This document shows, in pieces, positions 15,197-23,200 of a stretch of 64,000 nt of DNA. The position numbers were made by a program, and so were the translations under genes. Under the pieces are notes generated by a model that saw nothing but the letters and a program-made list of their open reading frames with translations, ran no database searches and was not told the origin of the DNA. The first letter of the stretch is position 1. Each line of letters begins with the position of its first letter. The DNA comes from Bradyrhizobium archetypum (GTDB taxonomy: Bacteria; Pseudomonadota; Alphaproteobacteria; Rhizobiales; Xanthobacteraceae): the NCBI RefSeq assembly GCF_013114835.1, contig NZ_JAAVLW010000009.1, positions 124,001 through 188,000 on the forward strand, written 5' to 3'.

Positions 15197-17857
15197 GTGG
15201 CGTTGAAGAAACTCAGCACGTATCGAAAGAAGCGCGATTTCGGCAAGACGTCGGAGCCGTCCGGTGAAGTCAAGGTTGCGCCCGCCAAACGGCTCCGCTT
15301 CGTGATCCAGAAGCACGACGCGACGCGCCTGCATTACGATCTCCGGCTCGAATTCGGCGGCGTGTTCAAGTCCTGGGCGGTCACCAAGGGGCCCTCGCTT
15401 GATCCGCACGACAAGCGCCTGGCGGTCGAGGTCGAGGACCATCCGCTCGATTACGGCGATTTCGAAGGCACCATTCCGGAAGATCAGTATGGCGGCGGCA
15501 CCGTGATGCTGTGGGACCGGGGCTATTGGGAATCCGACGATCCCGAGCGCGGCTTCAAGAAAGGCGATCTGAAATTCACGCTGCATGGCGGCAAGCTGCA
15601 TGGAAGCTGGGTATTGGTGCGGATGCGGGGCGACCGCTATGGCGGCAAGCGCACCAACTGGCTTCTGATCAAGCACCGTGATGAATTCGCGAAAGAAGGC
15701 GAGGCCAACGACATCCTGGAGAACGATCGCTCCGTGGCCTCGGGGCGAACGATGGAGCAGATCGCCCAAGGCAAGGGCAGGGCGCCAAAGCCGTTCATGC
15801 TGGCCAGCAAAACGAAAGCCGACGCGGTCTGGCAATCGAACCGGGGCGATGCCGCCGAGGCGCGGACGTTGCGGAAGACGGCTGCCTTGCGGGCGGCGCC
15901 GGAAATCAAGACGCGCGCCCCCGCGCCAACCGTCAAACCGAAGAAGGTCGCGGCGATGCCGGATTTCGTGGCGCCGCAGCTTTGCACGGTGGTCGATCGG
16001 CCGCCCGGCGGCGCAGGCTGGTGCCACGAGATCAAGTTCGATGGCTATCGCGTGCAGTTGCGGGTCGAGGACGGCGATGCCGTGCTCTATACCCGCAAGG
16101 GGCTCGACTGGACCGACAAGTTCAAGGCGATCGCAGATGAAGCGAAGTCGCTTCCCGACGTGCTGATCGACGGCGAGATCGTCGCGCTCGATCACAACGG
16201 CGCGCCCAACTTCTCCACCCTGCAGGCGGCGCTGTCGGACGGGGACAGCGAAAGCCTGATCTTCTATGCGTTCGACCTGCTATTTGCCGATGGCGAGGAT
16301 CTTCGCCGGCTGCCGCTCGGTGACCGCAAGCAACGGCTGAAGAAATTGCTGGAGGCGCAGAAGGGGAAGGACAAGCAGATCCGCTATGTCGAGCATTTCG
16401 AAAGCGGCGGCGATGCCGTCCTGCAGTCGGCCTGCAAGCTGGAGCTGGAAGGCATCGTTTCCAAGAAGCTGGACGGGCCCTACCGCTCCGGCCGTACCGA
16501 GAGCTGGACCAAGGCGAAGTGCCGGGCCGGTCACGAAGTGGTGCTAGGCGGCTGGAAGACCACCAACGGCAAATTCCGCTCGCTGATGGCGGGCGTCTAT
16601 CGCGGCGATCATCTCGCTTTTGTCGGGATCGTCGGCACCGGTTTCGGGCAGGACAAGGTGCGCCGCATCATGCCGGCGCTGAAGGCGGCAGCCTCCGACA
16701 AGAGCCCGTTTGGCGGCAAGAACGCGCCGAAGAAGACCCGCGATGTGCATTGGCTGAAGCCCGAACTGGTGGCCGAGATCGAGTTCGCGGGCTTCACCGC
16801 GGATGGAAATATCCGCCAGGCCGCGTTCAAGGGGCTGCGGCAGGATAAGCCGGCCGAGGAGGTGGCGGCGGAAACGCCGTCCACCGCAGGGGTCGCACAG
16901 CCAAGGCCGGGCAAGGCAACAGCGGCCCGGGCAAGGCCTGCCGCGAACAAGACCGGCGAGGTCATGGGCGTGGTGATCTCCAAGCCTGACAAGGAACTGT
17001 GGCCCGATGCCGGCGACGGCGAGGGCGTCACCAAGCTCGACCTTGCGCAATATTTCGAGGCAGTCGGCGAATGGATGATCGGCCACCTCAAGGGCCGTCC
17101 ATGCTCGCTCGTCCGTGCGCCGGACGGCATCCATGGCGAGACGTTCTTTCAGCGCCACGCCATGCAGGGCGCCTCCAACCTGTTCGAATTGGCCAAGGTT
17201 TCCGGCGATCGCAAACCCTATTTGCAAATAGATCGGGTCGAGGGGTTGGCGGCGGCCGCGCAGATCGGCGGGCTGGAGCTGCATCCCTGGAATTGCGCGC
17301 CGGACGCGTACGACACGCCGGGGCGGCTGGTGTTCGATCTTGATCCCGCCCCGGACATTGAATTTTCCGAAGTGATCGAAGCGGCCAAAGACATGCGCCA
17401 GCGGCTGGCTGCCGTCGGCCTCGAAAGCTTCTGCAAGACCACCGGCGGCAAGGGGCTGCACGTGGTGACCCCGTTGCTTCACGGCGCAAGGGACAAGGTG
17501 TCGTGGAAAGAGGCCAAGGGCTTCGCGCAAGCCATTTGCCAGTGGATGGCGAACGACGATCCCGAGCGCTATCTACTCAACATGTCGAAGAAGCTGCGCA
17601 AGGGAAAGATCTTTCTCGACTATCTTCGCAACGACCGCATGTCGACGGCGGTTGCTGTCCTGTCGCCACGTGCCCGCGAGGGCGCCACCGTCTCAATGCC
17701 GCTGACCTGGACGCAGGTGCGCGGCGATCTCGATCCGAAGAAGTACACGGTCCGCACCGTGCCGGCTTTACTGGCAAAAACGAAGGCCTGGGATGGCTAT
17801 GATGACGCGGCGGCGTCGATCAAGACGGCAATGAAGAAGCTGGTTGGGAAGGTCTAG
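15197..17857 (+). CDS. ligD: Multifunctional ATP-dependent DNA ligase D
   Basis: LigD processes and seals double-strand breaks held by Ku. In this 886-residue protein the order is phosphoesterase (about 1-170, motif HDATRLHYDLRLE), ATP-dependent ligase (about 255-550, nucleophile Lys280 in EIKFDGYR, then the OB-fold region), and a C-terminal archaeo-eukaryotic-primase-like polymerase (about 590-886, with LVFDLDPAPD and TTGGKGLHVV). All three activities look intact. Translation starts at GTG 15197, 6 nt after GAGG. It is transcribed divergently from ku, with an EcfG-like promoter upstream. A low-complexity Ala/Pro/Arg linker joins ligase and polymerase domains near residues 555-590. Confidence 0.96.
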   Translation: MALKKLSTYRKKRDFGKTSEPSGEVKVAPAKRLRFVIQKHDATRLHYDLRLEFGGVFKSWAVTKGPSLDPHDKRLAVEVEDHPLDYGDFEGTIPEDQYGGGTVMLWDRGYWESDDPERGFKKGDLKFTLHGGKLHGSWVLVRMRGDRYGGKRTNWLLIKHRDEFAKEGEANDILENDRSVASGRTMEQIAQGKGRAPKPFMLASKTKADAVWQSNRGDAAEARTLRKTAALRAAPEIKTRAPAPTVKPKKVAAMPDFVAPQLCTVVDRPPGGAGWCHEIKFDGYRVQLRVEDGDAVLYTRKGLDWTDKFKAIADEAKSLPDVLIDGEIVALDHNGAPNFSTLQAALSDGDSESLIFYAFDLLFADGEDLRRLPLGDRKQRLKKLLEAQKGKDKQIRYVEHFESGGDAVLQSACKLELEGIVSKKLDGPYRSGRTESWTKAKCRAGHEVVLGGWKTTNGKFRSLMAGVYRGDHLAFVGIVGTGFGQDKVRRIMPALKAAASDKSPFGGKNAPKKTRDVHWLKPELVAEIEFAGFTADGNIRQAAFKGLRQDKPAEEVAAETPSTAGVAQPRPGKATAARARPAANKTGEVMGVVISKPDKELWPDAGDGEGVTKLDLAQYFEAVGEWMIGHLKGRPCSLVRAPDGIHGETFFQRHAMQGASNLFELAKVSGDRKPYLQIDRVEGLAAAAQIGGLELHPWNCAPDAYDTPGRLVFDLDPAPDIEFSEVIEAAKDMRQRLAAVGLESFCKTTGGKGLHVVTPLLHGARDKVSWKEAKGFAQAICQWMANDDPERYLLNMSKKLRKGKIFLDYLRNDRMSTAVAVLSPRAREGATVSMPLTWTQVRGDLDPKKYTVRTVPALLAKTKAWDGYDDAAASIKTAMKKLVGKV

Positions 17858-17874
17858 CTGTACACTCCGCTGCG

Positions 17875-17974
17875 ATACCCCTCGAAAGCGGGGTATCCAG
17901 TACGCTGCGGCCCCTCGATCGATTACGAACGTCTCTGGAATACTGGATCACCCGCTTTCGCTTTCGCGGGTGAT
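17875..17974. repeat. Composite palindromic intergenic element
   Basis: Three nested inverted repeats occupy the space after ligD: ATACCCC/GGGGTAT (17875-17881, 17890-17896), ATCCAGTA/TACTGGAT (about 17895-17902, 17941-17948) and ATCACCCGC/GCGGGTGAT (17947-17955, 17966-17974). The arrangement looks like a dispersed palindromic repeat of rhizobial genomes and could form the 3' end of the ligD transcript. Confidence 0.6.
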
Positions 17975-18006
17975 GACAGTCTTGATGTGGCATAGAGCGC
18001 AGCCGC

Positions 18007-18171
18007 TCACAGCTTGCCGAGCAGCAGCAGGATTAACAGAATCACGATCACTAGCCCCAAGCCGCCGCCGCCGTAATATCCGGTGCCATAGAACGGGCCG
18101 CCACCGATGCCGCTAAAGCCGCCGAGCAGGGCGATGATGAGAATGATGAGAATGATGGTGCCGATAGACAT
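18007..18171 (-). CDS. Small DUF3309-type membrane protein
   Basis: This is a 54-residue protein. It starts MSIGTIILIILIIALLGG, has a Gly/Tyr-rich middle (GGGPFYGTGYYGGGG) and ends in a second hydrophobic stretch and LLLLGKL. The two hydrophobic segments with a glycine loop match the DUF3309 family, common in Rhizobiales and of unknown function. A GAGGAGAG ribosome-binding site lies 4 nt before the ATG. A GGAAC-N16-TGTT motif upstream suggests general stress control. It is divergent from the polyhydroxyalkanoate-system gene. Confidence 0.85.
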   Translation of the reverse strand: MSIGTIILIILIIALLGGFSGIGGGPFYGTGYYGGGGLGLVIVILLILLLLGKL

Positions 18172-18228
18172 AAATCTCTCCTCAGCCCGAACGGGGCGTT
18201 ATGGATGTTTCTGCCCTTCGCGTGGAAC

Positions 18229-18253
18229 AACAACCGGGAGTCATCTAAGTTCC
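18229..18253 (-). promoter_or_regulatory. EcfG-like promoter for the DUF3309 gene
   Basis: On the minus strand GGAAC (18253-18249), 16 nt and TGTT (18232-18229) agree with the EcfG pattern at all but one position, about 58 nt before the start codon. GGAAC also occurs on the plus strand at 18224-18228 without a proper -10 partner, so the stretch is a GGAAC...GTTCC palindrome. Confidence 0.4.
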
Positions 18254-18335
18254 GCGTTGCATCGCGATAATGCGCGTGGCTCTTTCATTCGCAACGCGTG
18301 CAATTACATGCGGATAGATTGAGAGGGATTTCGCG

Positions 18336-18647
18336 ATGACCAAACCGCTTGTGGTATCCATCCCGCATAGTCTGGGGCGCGAGGAAGCGATGCGCCGCCT
18401 CAAGACCGGCCTATCGCGCGCCGCTTCCAGCGTGCCGGTGCTGAGCGTCGATGAGGAGCGCTGGGAAGACAATCGCATGATCTTTCGCGTGCGCGCACTT
18501 GGGCAAGCAGCGGCGGGCCATGTCGATGTTGCCGATGATCATGTGCAGGTGGAAGTCGTGCTGCCGTGGCTGTTGCAGCGGTTTGCCGAAGCGGCCCAGG
18601 CCGCCATCCGCAGCCGCGGCCAGTTGCTGCTGACCAAGAAAAGCTGA
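18336..18647 (+). CDS. Polyhydroxyalkanoic acid system family protein
   Basis: This 103-residue protein resembles the small polyhydroxyalkanoate-system family (PHA_gran_rgn type). The N-terminal segment (PLVVSIPHSLGREEAMRRLK) and C-terminal helix are characteristic. The family occurs with PHA granule metabolism in proteobacteria, but its biochemical role is not established. No PHA synthase lies in this window. It is convergent with treY, with a 7-nt gap between stop codons. A GAGAGGG-like ribosome-binding site precedes the ATG. Confidence 0.75.
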   Translation: MTKPLVVSIPHSLGREEAMRRLKTGLSRAASSVPVLSVDEERWEDNRMIFRVRALGQAAAGHVDVADDHVQVEVVLPWLLQRFAEAAQAAIRSRGQLLLTKKS

Positions 18648-18654
18648 TGCTGCG

Positions 18655-21444
18655 CTAGGCGGGGCGACGCATTCGTGCCGGCTTTGTCATGCCGTTGAAT
18701 CTCGCCTTCAGCACGGCGACCGGCAAATGCGTCAGCAGGTCTGACAGGCGCAATAGCGCGGCATCGGCGTCGGCAAAACTTTCGACCGCATAGCCGTCGA
18801 CGTGTAGCGCGGCGGCATAGTTTGGCGGGCTAGGCCAATGTCTGCCGCTGTCGGTAAACGGTGCAAACCAGCGTGTGACGACGATGATCGCGGCCTCACG
18901 GCCTCGCCGCCGGGCAAAAGCGATGAAATGGTCGCGCTGCGGACCGCTCACCTGCAAAGGCTCGTAATCGCCATTCGAAAAAATGTCGGAGAGTTCGGTC
19001 CGAAGCTTGAGCAGATGCCGTGTCCAGGCGAGCTTCAGATGACCGCTCGGCCACTTTTCGACCAGCCGGTCCCAGTCCGGCTCCTTGAGCGCGTCCAAGC
19101 GGCCTGCACGTTCGGCAAAATCGACCGGCCGCCGGTTGTCGGGATCGACCAAGGAAAAATCCCAGAGCTCGGTGCCCTGATAGAAATCCGGTACGCCGGG
19201 CATCGTCGCTTTCAGCGTGATCTGGCTGAGCGAATTCAGGGCGCCCAGCAGCGACAGTCGCTGCGCCAGCGCTTGCAGAGAGTTCAGGAATTCAGCCGAG
19301 AGCGAAGGATCGAGAATTTTCGAAATAAAGCTTTTGACGCCCGCCTCATATGCCGCATGGGGATTGAGCCAGCTGGTTTCCTGCTTGCCCTCCCGCGCGG
19401 CCTTCAGCGCATATTCCTGCATCCGGTCCACAAACGAAGCGTCGTCCGACCGCCATGCCCCGAGCAGCGCCTGATACAGCATGTATTCGAATGTCGCCGA
19501 CGGCGCGCGCAAATCGCCATCGACGAGCAGATGCGACGCGTTGAGCAGTTTCCATCGGGCCACGGCGCTGGTCCATTCCCCCGGAATTTCCGCTAGTGCC
19601 GTGATCCGAGCACGGGCATCCTCGCCGCGCTTGGTGTCGTGCGTTGCGGTCGCCGTCATGCCGTGCGGCCATTCCCTGGCGCGCGTCTCCATCATCCGGT
19701 GAAAGTCATCGACCGATAATGCTTTTGCCGCGGGATCGCCGCCGACCTCGTTGAGCGCAAGCAGGCGGTGGTAACGGTAGAACGTCGTGTCCTCCAGCGA
19801 CTTTGCCATCATCGGTCCGGTGAACTGTTGCACCTTCAACGCAAACCGGCGCACGCGCGGCGCGCTGTGGTGCGTACGGCCGGGTTTGATCAGATCCATC
19901 GTCAGCGCGTCACGCAGGAAATCGAAAATGCCGTCATCGGCGGCGAACCAGTCGGCGCGCGCCCGCTCGATGGTTCCGGATATCAACTGGCGGTCATGCG
20001 CGGATGGGCCCGACAATGTCAGGTAAGTGCGGTAGACCGGAAAGTGCAGCACGTAGAGTTCGAGTGCCTGTCGCAGGCTGTCGGCCGAATAGTCACGGGT
20101 GGAGTAGTGTCCACTGGCAATCCGGGCCAGCAGGCGCGTCAGCACCGTGAACTCGCTGGTCAGCAGCGTTTCGAGCACGCGGCGTTTTGCGTTCCGCAGG
20201 ATCGGCTCGAGTTGCGGCGAATGGTTGCTGATCTGCCGCCAGATCTCGTCGAGTGGCTCAAGGCCTCGCCCGTCGATCAGCACATGGGTGATCGCGTTCA
20301 TCCATTCATAGCCGGTGGTGCCGTGGACGCCGGCGAATGACGGCAGCTTTTCGCCCTCGCCAAGAATTTTCTCGATCACGACGTAAAACGGGCGGATTTG
20401 CCCGCCAACCGCATCGCGCACCAGCCGGCGCAAGCGCTGGAAATACTGGACGGGATCGCGCAGGCCATCGATGTGGTCGAGCCGCAGCCCCTGCAGCTTG
20501 CCTTCCGCGATCAGCCGTTTGACCAGGCGGTGAATCGCCTCGAATGTGCCGGCGTCCTCGACGCGCAGGCCCGCCAGCGTATTAATGTCGAAAAAGCGTC
20601 GGTAGTTGATGTCGCTGGATGCGAGCCGCCAGTGGCCGAGCTTGTAGTGCTGGCGTTCGAGCAGATGGTGCAGCGCCAGCGTCGGCGCCATGCGGTCCGC
20701 GCCGGCGCGGTAGGCCTCAAGGCCTCGCGCGATGAGATCGGCGGCACCTGGGACGTCCTTCAGTTCGGCCTTGAAGCCGGGCGCTTCCTTGCGGTTGGGA
20801 CGTCGCGGTCCCTGGTATTGCTGTGCCAGCGCAAGCATCGCCTCGCCGGGCGCGCTTTGCTCCGCGCCGGCTTCCTTGACGATCATGCGCAGGATCTCGC
20901 CATAACGCTCCGGTGCGATCGGCAGCCGATGCTCGAAATACCAGGCCGAAAAACTGCCTTCGCCGGCGTCATAGCGCAGTTCGATCTCGCCATTTTCCAG
21001 CGCCTTGCCATAGGACGAGCCGATGATCGGCAGCAGCACGCCGCCGCGCGCCCGATAGGGCAACTGCTCCCAATCGATATCGAAAGAGGCCGCGTGCGGC
21101 GAAGCAGGTCCCCATTCCAGCATGTCGAGCCACCACGGGTTATCGGCATAATGCACGCCGACATGGTTGGGCACGAAATCGAGGATGAGTCCGAGATCAT
21201 GCTGCTGCAGTACGGCGCTCAGCCGCTCGAAGCCGGCTTCGCCGCCGAGCTCGGGATTGAACTCGGCGTGGTTGGTGACGTCGTAGCCATGCGTACTGCC
21301 CTTGCGGGCCCGCGTGAAAGGCGACGCATAGAGATGGGTAATGCCGAGCGCCTTCAGGTAGGGCACCACGGAAGCGGCGGCGTCGAAATCGAAGTCCGGC
21401 GACAATTGCAGGCGGTAAGTCGCGATCGGGATCGCCGGGGGCAT
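18655..21444 (-). CDS. treY: Malto-oligosyltrehalose synthase
   Basis: TreY converts the reducing-end alpha-1,4 bond of maltodextrins to the alpha,alpha-1,1 bond of trehalose. The 929-residue length and GH13 motifs (DFVPNHVGV; GLRLDHIDGLRDP with the nucleophile Asp; TATHDTKRGEDARAR) are those of the family. Last gene of the six-gene leftward glycogen/trehalose operon; it follows treZ by 4 nt, and GGATAGGAAA precedes the ATG. It works directly with TreZ, which releases trehalose from its product. Confidence 0.96.
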   Translation of the reverse strand: MPPAIPIATYRLQLSPDFDFDAAASVVPYLKALGITHLYASPFTRARKGSTHGYDVTNHAEFNPELGGEAGFERLSAVLQQHDLGLILDFVPNHVGVHYADNPWWLDMLEWGPASPHAASFDIDWEQLPYRARGGVLLPIIGSSYGKALENGEIELRYDAGEGSFSAWYFEHRLPIAPERYGEILRMIVKEAGAEQSAPGEAMLALAQQYQGPRRPNRKEAPGFKAELKDVPGAADLIARGLEAYRAGADRMAPTLALHHLLERQHYKLGHWRLASSDINYRRFFDINTLAGLRVEDAGTFEAIHRLVKRLIAEGKLQGLRLDHIDGLRDPVQYFQRLRRLVRDAVGGQIRPFYVVIEKILGEGEKLPSFAGVHGTTGYEWMNAITHVLIDGRGLEPLDEIWRQISNHSPQLEPILRNAKRRVLETLLTSEFTVLTRLLARIASGHYSTRDYSADSLRQALELYVLHFPVYRTYLTLSGPSAHDRQLISGTIERARADWFAADDGIFDFLRDALTMDLIKPGRTHHSAPRVRRFALKVQQFTGPMMAKSLEDTTFYRYHRLLALNEVGGDPAAKALSVDDFHRMMETRAREWPHGMTATATHDTKRGEDARARITALAEIPGEWTSAVARWKLLNASHLLVDGDLRAPSATFEYMLYQALLGAWRSDDASFVDRMQEYALKAAREGKQETSWLNPHAAYEAGVKSFISKILDPSLSAEFLNSLQALAQRLSLLGALNSLSQITLKATMPGVPDFYQGTELWDFSLVDPDNRRPVDFAERAGRLDALKEPDWDRLVEKWPSGHLKLAWTRHLLKLRTELSDIFSNGDYEPLQVSGPQRDHFIAFARRRGREAAIIVVTRWFAPFTDSGRHWPSPPNYAAALHVDGYAVESFADADAALLRLSDLLTHLPVAVLKARFNGMTKPARMRRPA

Positions 21445-21448
21445 TTTC

Positions 21449-23200
21449 CTATCCGAGGCGCCAGTGCACCGACCATGGCGGGACGCTATCGCCCAACTCG
21501 CTACCCCAGATCAGGGTTCCCGCGGCCTGGCTTTGGCTGACCGCCTTTTCCGACAGGTTGGCGGTGAGACGAAGCGTCTTGCCATCGCCCATGCGCCAGT
21601 CGGCCGTCAGCAACCCGTTGCCCGCCGCGTCTGCTTTTCCAAAAGCTGTGCCCGCAAGCCGCGGCACAATCTCCTGGCGCCGGACCTGCAACAGTTCTCG
21701 CACCATCGTCAAGCGCTTCCGCCCCGCCGGAGCGTCGCGGCCGTCCCAATCGAGAACGGCAGAATCGCGGGTCGATGCGGCAAGCGCGTCGGGGACCTCG
21801 TCGCCATATTCTGCATAGGCCCAGGCCAATTCGACGCGGCGACCTTTCCGAACTGCGTCAGCAAGCTCGCCGCCGAAATCGCAGAAGAACGGGAAGGGGA
21901 CCGTTGAGCCCCATTCCTCGCCCATGAACAGCATGGGGATGTGAGGTGCAATCAGCAGTACCTGAAGCGCCGCCTCGATCATCCGCACGTCGGCGTTGCC
22001 CTCGAGCCGGTCGCCCAGCGCGCGGTTGCCGATCTGGTCGTGGTTCTGCAGAAAGTTGATGAAGGCGGTCGGCGTGAGATGGCCACTCGGCTCGCCGCGC
22101 TTGCCGCGGCGAAACGTGGACATCTCGCCCTGATAGATGAACCCCGATGACAGCGCGCGTGCGAGATCCGAAATCGGCGAGCGCTGGTAGTCGACATAAT
22201 AGCCCTGCTTCTCACGGGTCATCAGCACGCGCCAGGCGTGATGATAGTCGTCGTTCCATTGTGCGCGGTATTTCCCCTGCGGCGGATCCTGGACGGCGTC
22301 CAGAATGCTGGCGCGATTGTCGCCATTCTCCAGCACGAGATGAATGTGCCGGCCGGTTTCCGCGGCCAGTTGGCCGGCGGCGACGCTGATATCGTGCAGC
22401 AGCGACAGCCCGCCCGGCTCGACGATCGAGTTGACGGCATCGAGCCGCAAGCCGTCGAAGCGATAGTCGCGCAGCCAGGACAACGCATTCTCGATCGCAA
22501 ATGTGCGCACTTCCTTGACGCGATAGTCGATCGCGCTACCCCAGGGCGTGTGGGCTTTCGTGAAAAATGAAGGCGCATAGCGGCCGAGATAATTTCCCTC
22601 GGGGCCGAAATGGTTATAGACGACGTCGAGCATCACCATCAGCCCGCGCAGATGCGCCTCATCGATCAAGGCCTTGAGATCGTCGGGTCGCCCATAGGCG
22701 CTATCGGGCGCATACCACAAGACGCCGTCATAGCCCCAGTTTCGAGATCCTGCGAAATCCGCCAGCGGCATCAATTCCAGCGCGGTAATGCCGGTCTCGA
22801 CGAGATGATCGAGCCTTTTGATCATCGCGCGATAGGTGCCTTCTTTGGTGAAGGTGCCGACATGGGTCTCGACGATGACTGCCTCCTGCCACGGCCTTCC
22901 GCGCCAGCTCGCAGCCCGCCACCGATAGGCGTCATGGTCGATCACTTCGCTCGGGCCGAAGACGTCGTCGGGTTGAAACGCCGATGCCGGATCCGGTACG
23001 TCGATCTCGTCATCGATGCGGAATTTGTAGCGCGCGCCGGCCTTCACGCCGGCGATGTCGGCCGTGAACCAGCCATCCTCACCGCGCTTCATCGGGTGAG
23101 GTTGCTCCAGCATCACATCGACGCGTTTCGCTGCCGGCGCCCACAGCCGAAACCGGGTGCCGTAGTTCGTCAGAAGCGAGCCGAATTGCCGGTCATTCAT
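21449..23200 (-). CDS. treZ: Malto-oligosyltrehalose trehalohydrolase
   Basis: TreZ hydrolyses malto-oligosyltrehalose, made by TreY, to free trehalose. In this 583-residue protein an N-terminal CBM48-like domain (GTRFRLWAPAAKRVDVML) precedes a GH13 barrel with DVVYNHFGPEGNYL, GLRLDAVNSI (nucleophile Asp), LVLENGDN (acid Glu) and NFLQNHDQIGNR. The start overlaps the glgX stop by 4 nt (ATGA), implying coupled translation. Confidence 0.96.
   Translation of the reverse strand: MNDRQFGSLLTNYGTRFRLWAPAAKRVDVMLEQPHPMKRGEDGWFTADIAGVKAGARYKFRIDDEIDVPDPASAFQPDDVFGPSEVIDHDAYRWRAASWRGRPWQEAVIVETHVGTFTKEGTYRAMIKRLDHLVETGITALELMPLADFAGSRNWGYDGVLWYAPDSAYGRPDDLKALIDEAHLRGLMVMLDVVYNHFGPEGNYLGRYAPSFFTKAHTPWGSAIDYRVKEVRTFAIENALSWLRDYRFDGLRLDAVNSIVEPGGLSLLHDISVAAGQLAAETGRHIHLVLENGDNRASILDAVQDPPQGKYRAQWNDDYHHAWRVLMTREKQGYYVDYQRSPISDLARALSSGFIYQGEMSTFRRGKRGEPSGHLTPTAFINFLQNHDQIGNRALGDRLEGNADVRMIEAALQVLLIAPHIPMLFMGEEWGSTVPFPFFCDFGGELADAVRKGRRVELAWAYAEYGDEVPDALAASTRDSAVLDWDGRDAPAGRKRLTMVRELLQVRRQEIVPRLAGTAFGKADAAGNGLLTADWRMGDGKTLRLTANLSEKAVSQSQAAGTLIWGSELGDSVPPWSVHWRLG

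Noticed and set aside
18224..18248. Rightward GGAAC at 18224 as an EcfG promoter for the PHA-system gene
   Set aside because: At 16 or 17 nt spacing the -10 position reads CTAA or TAAG, not CGTT.
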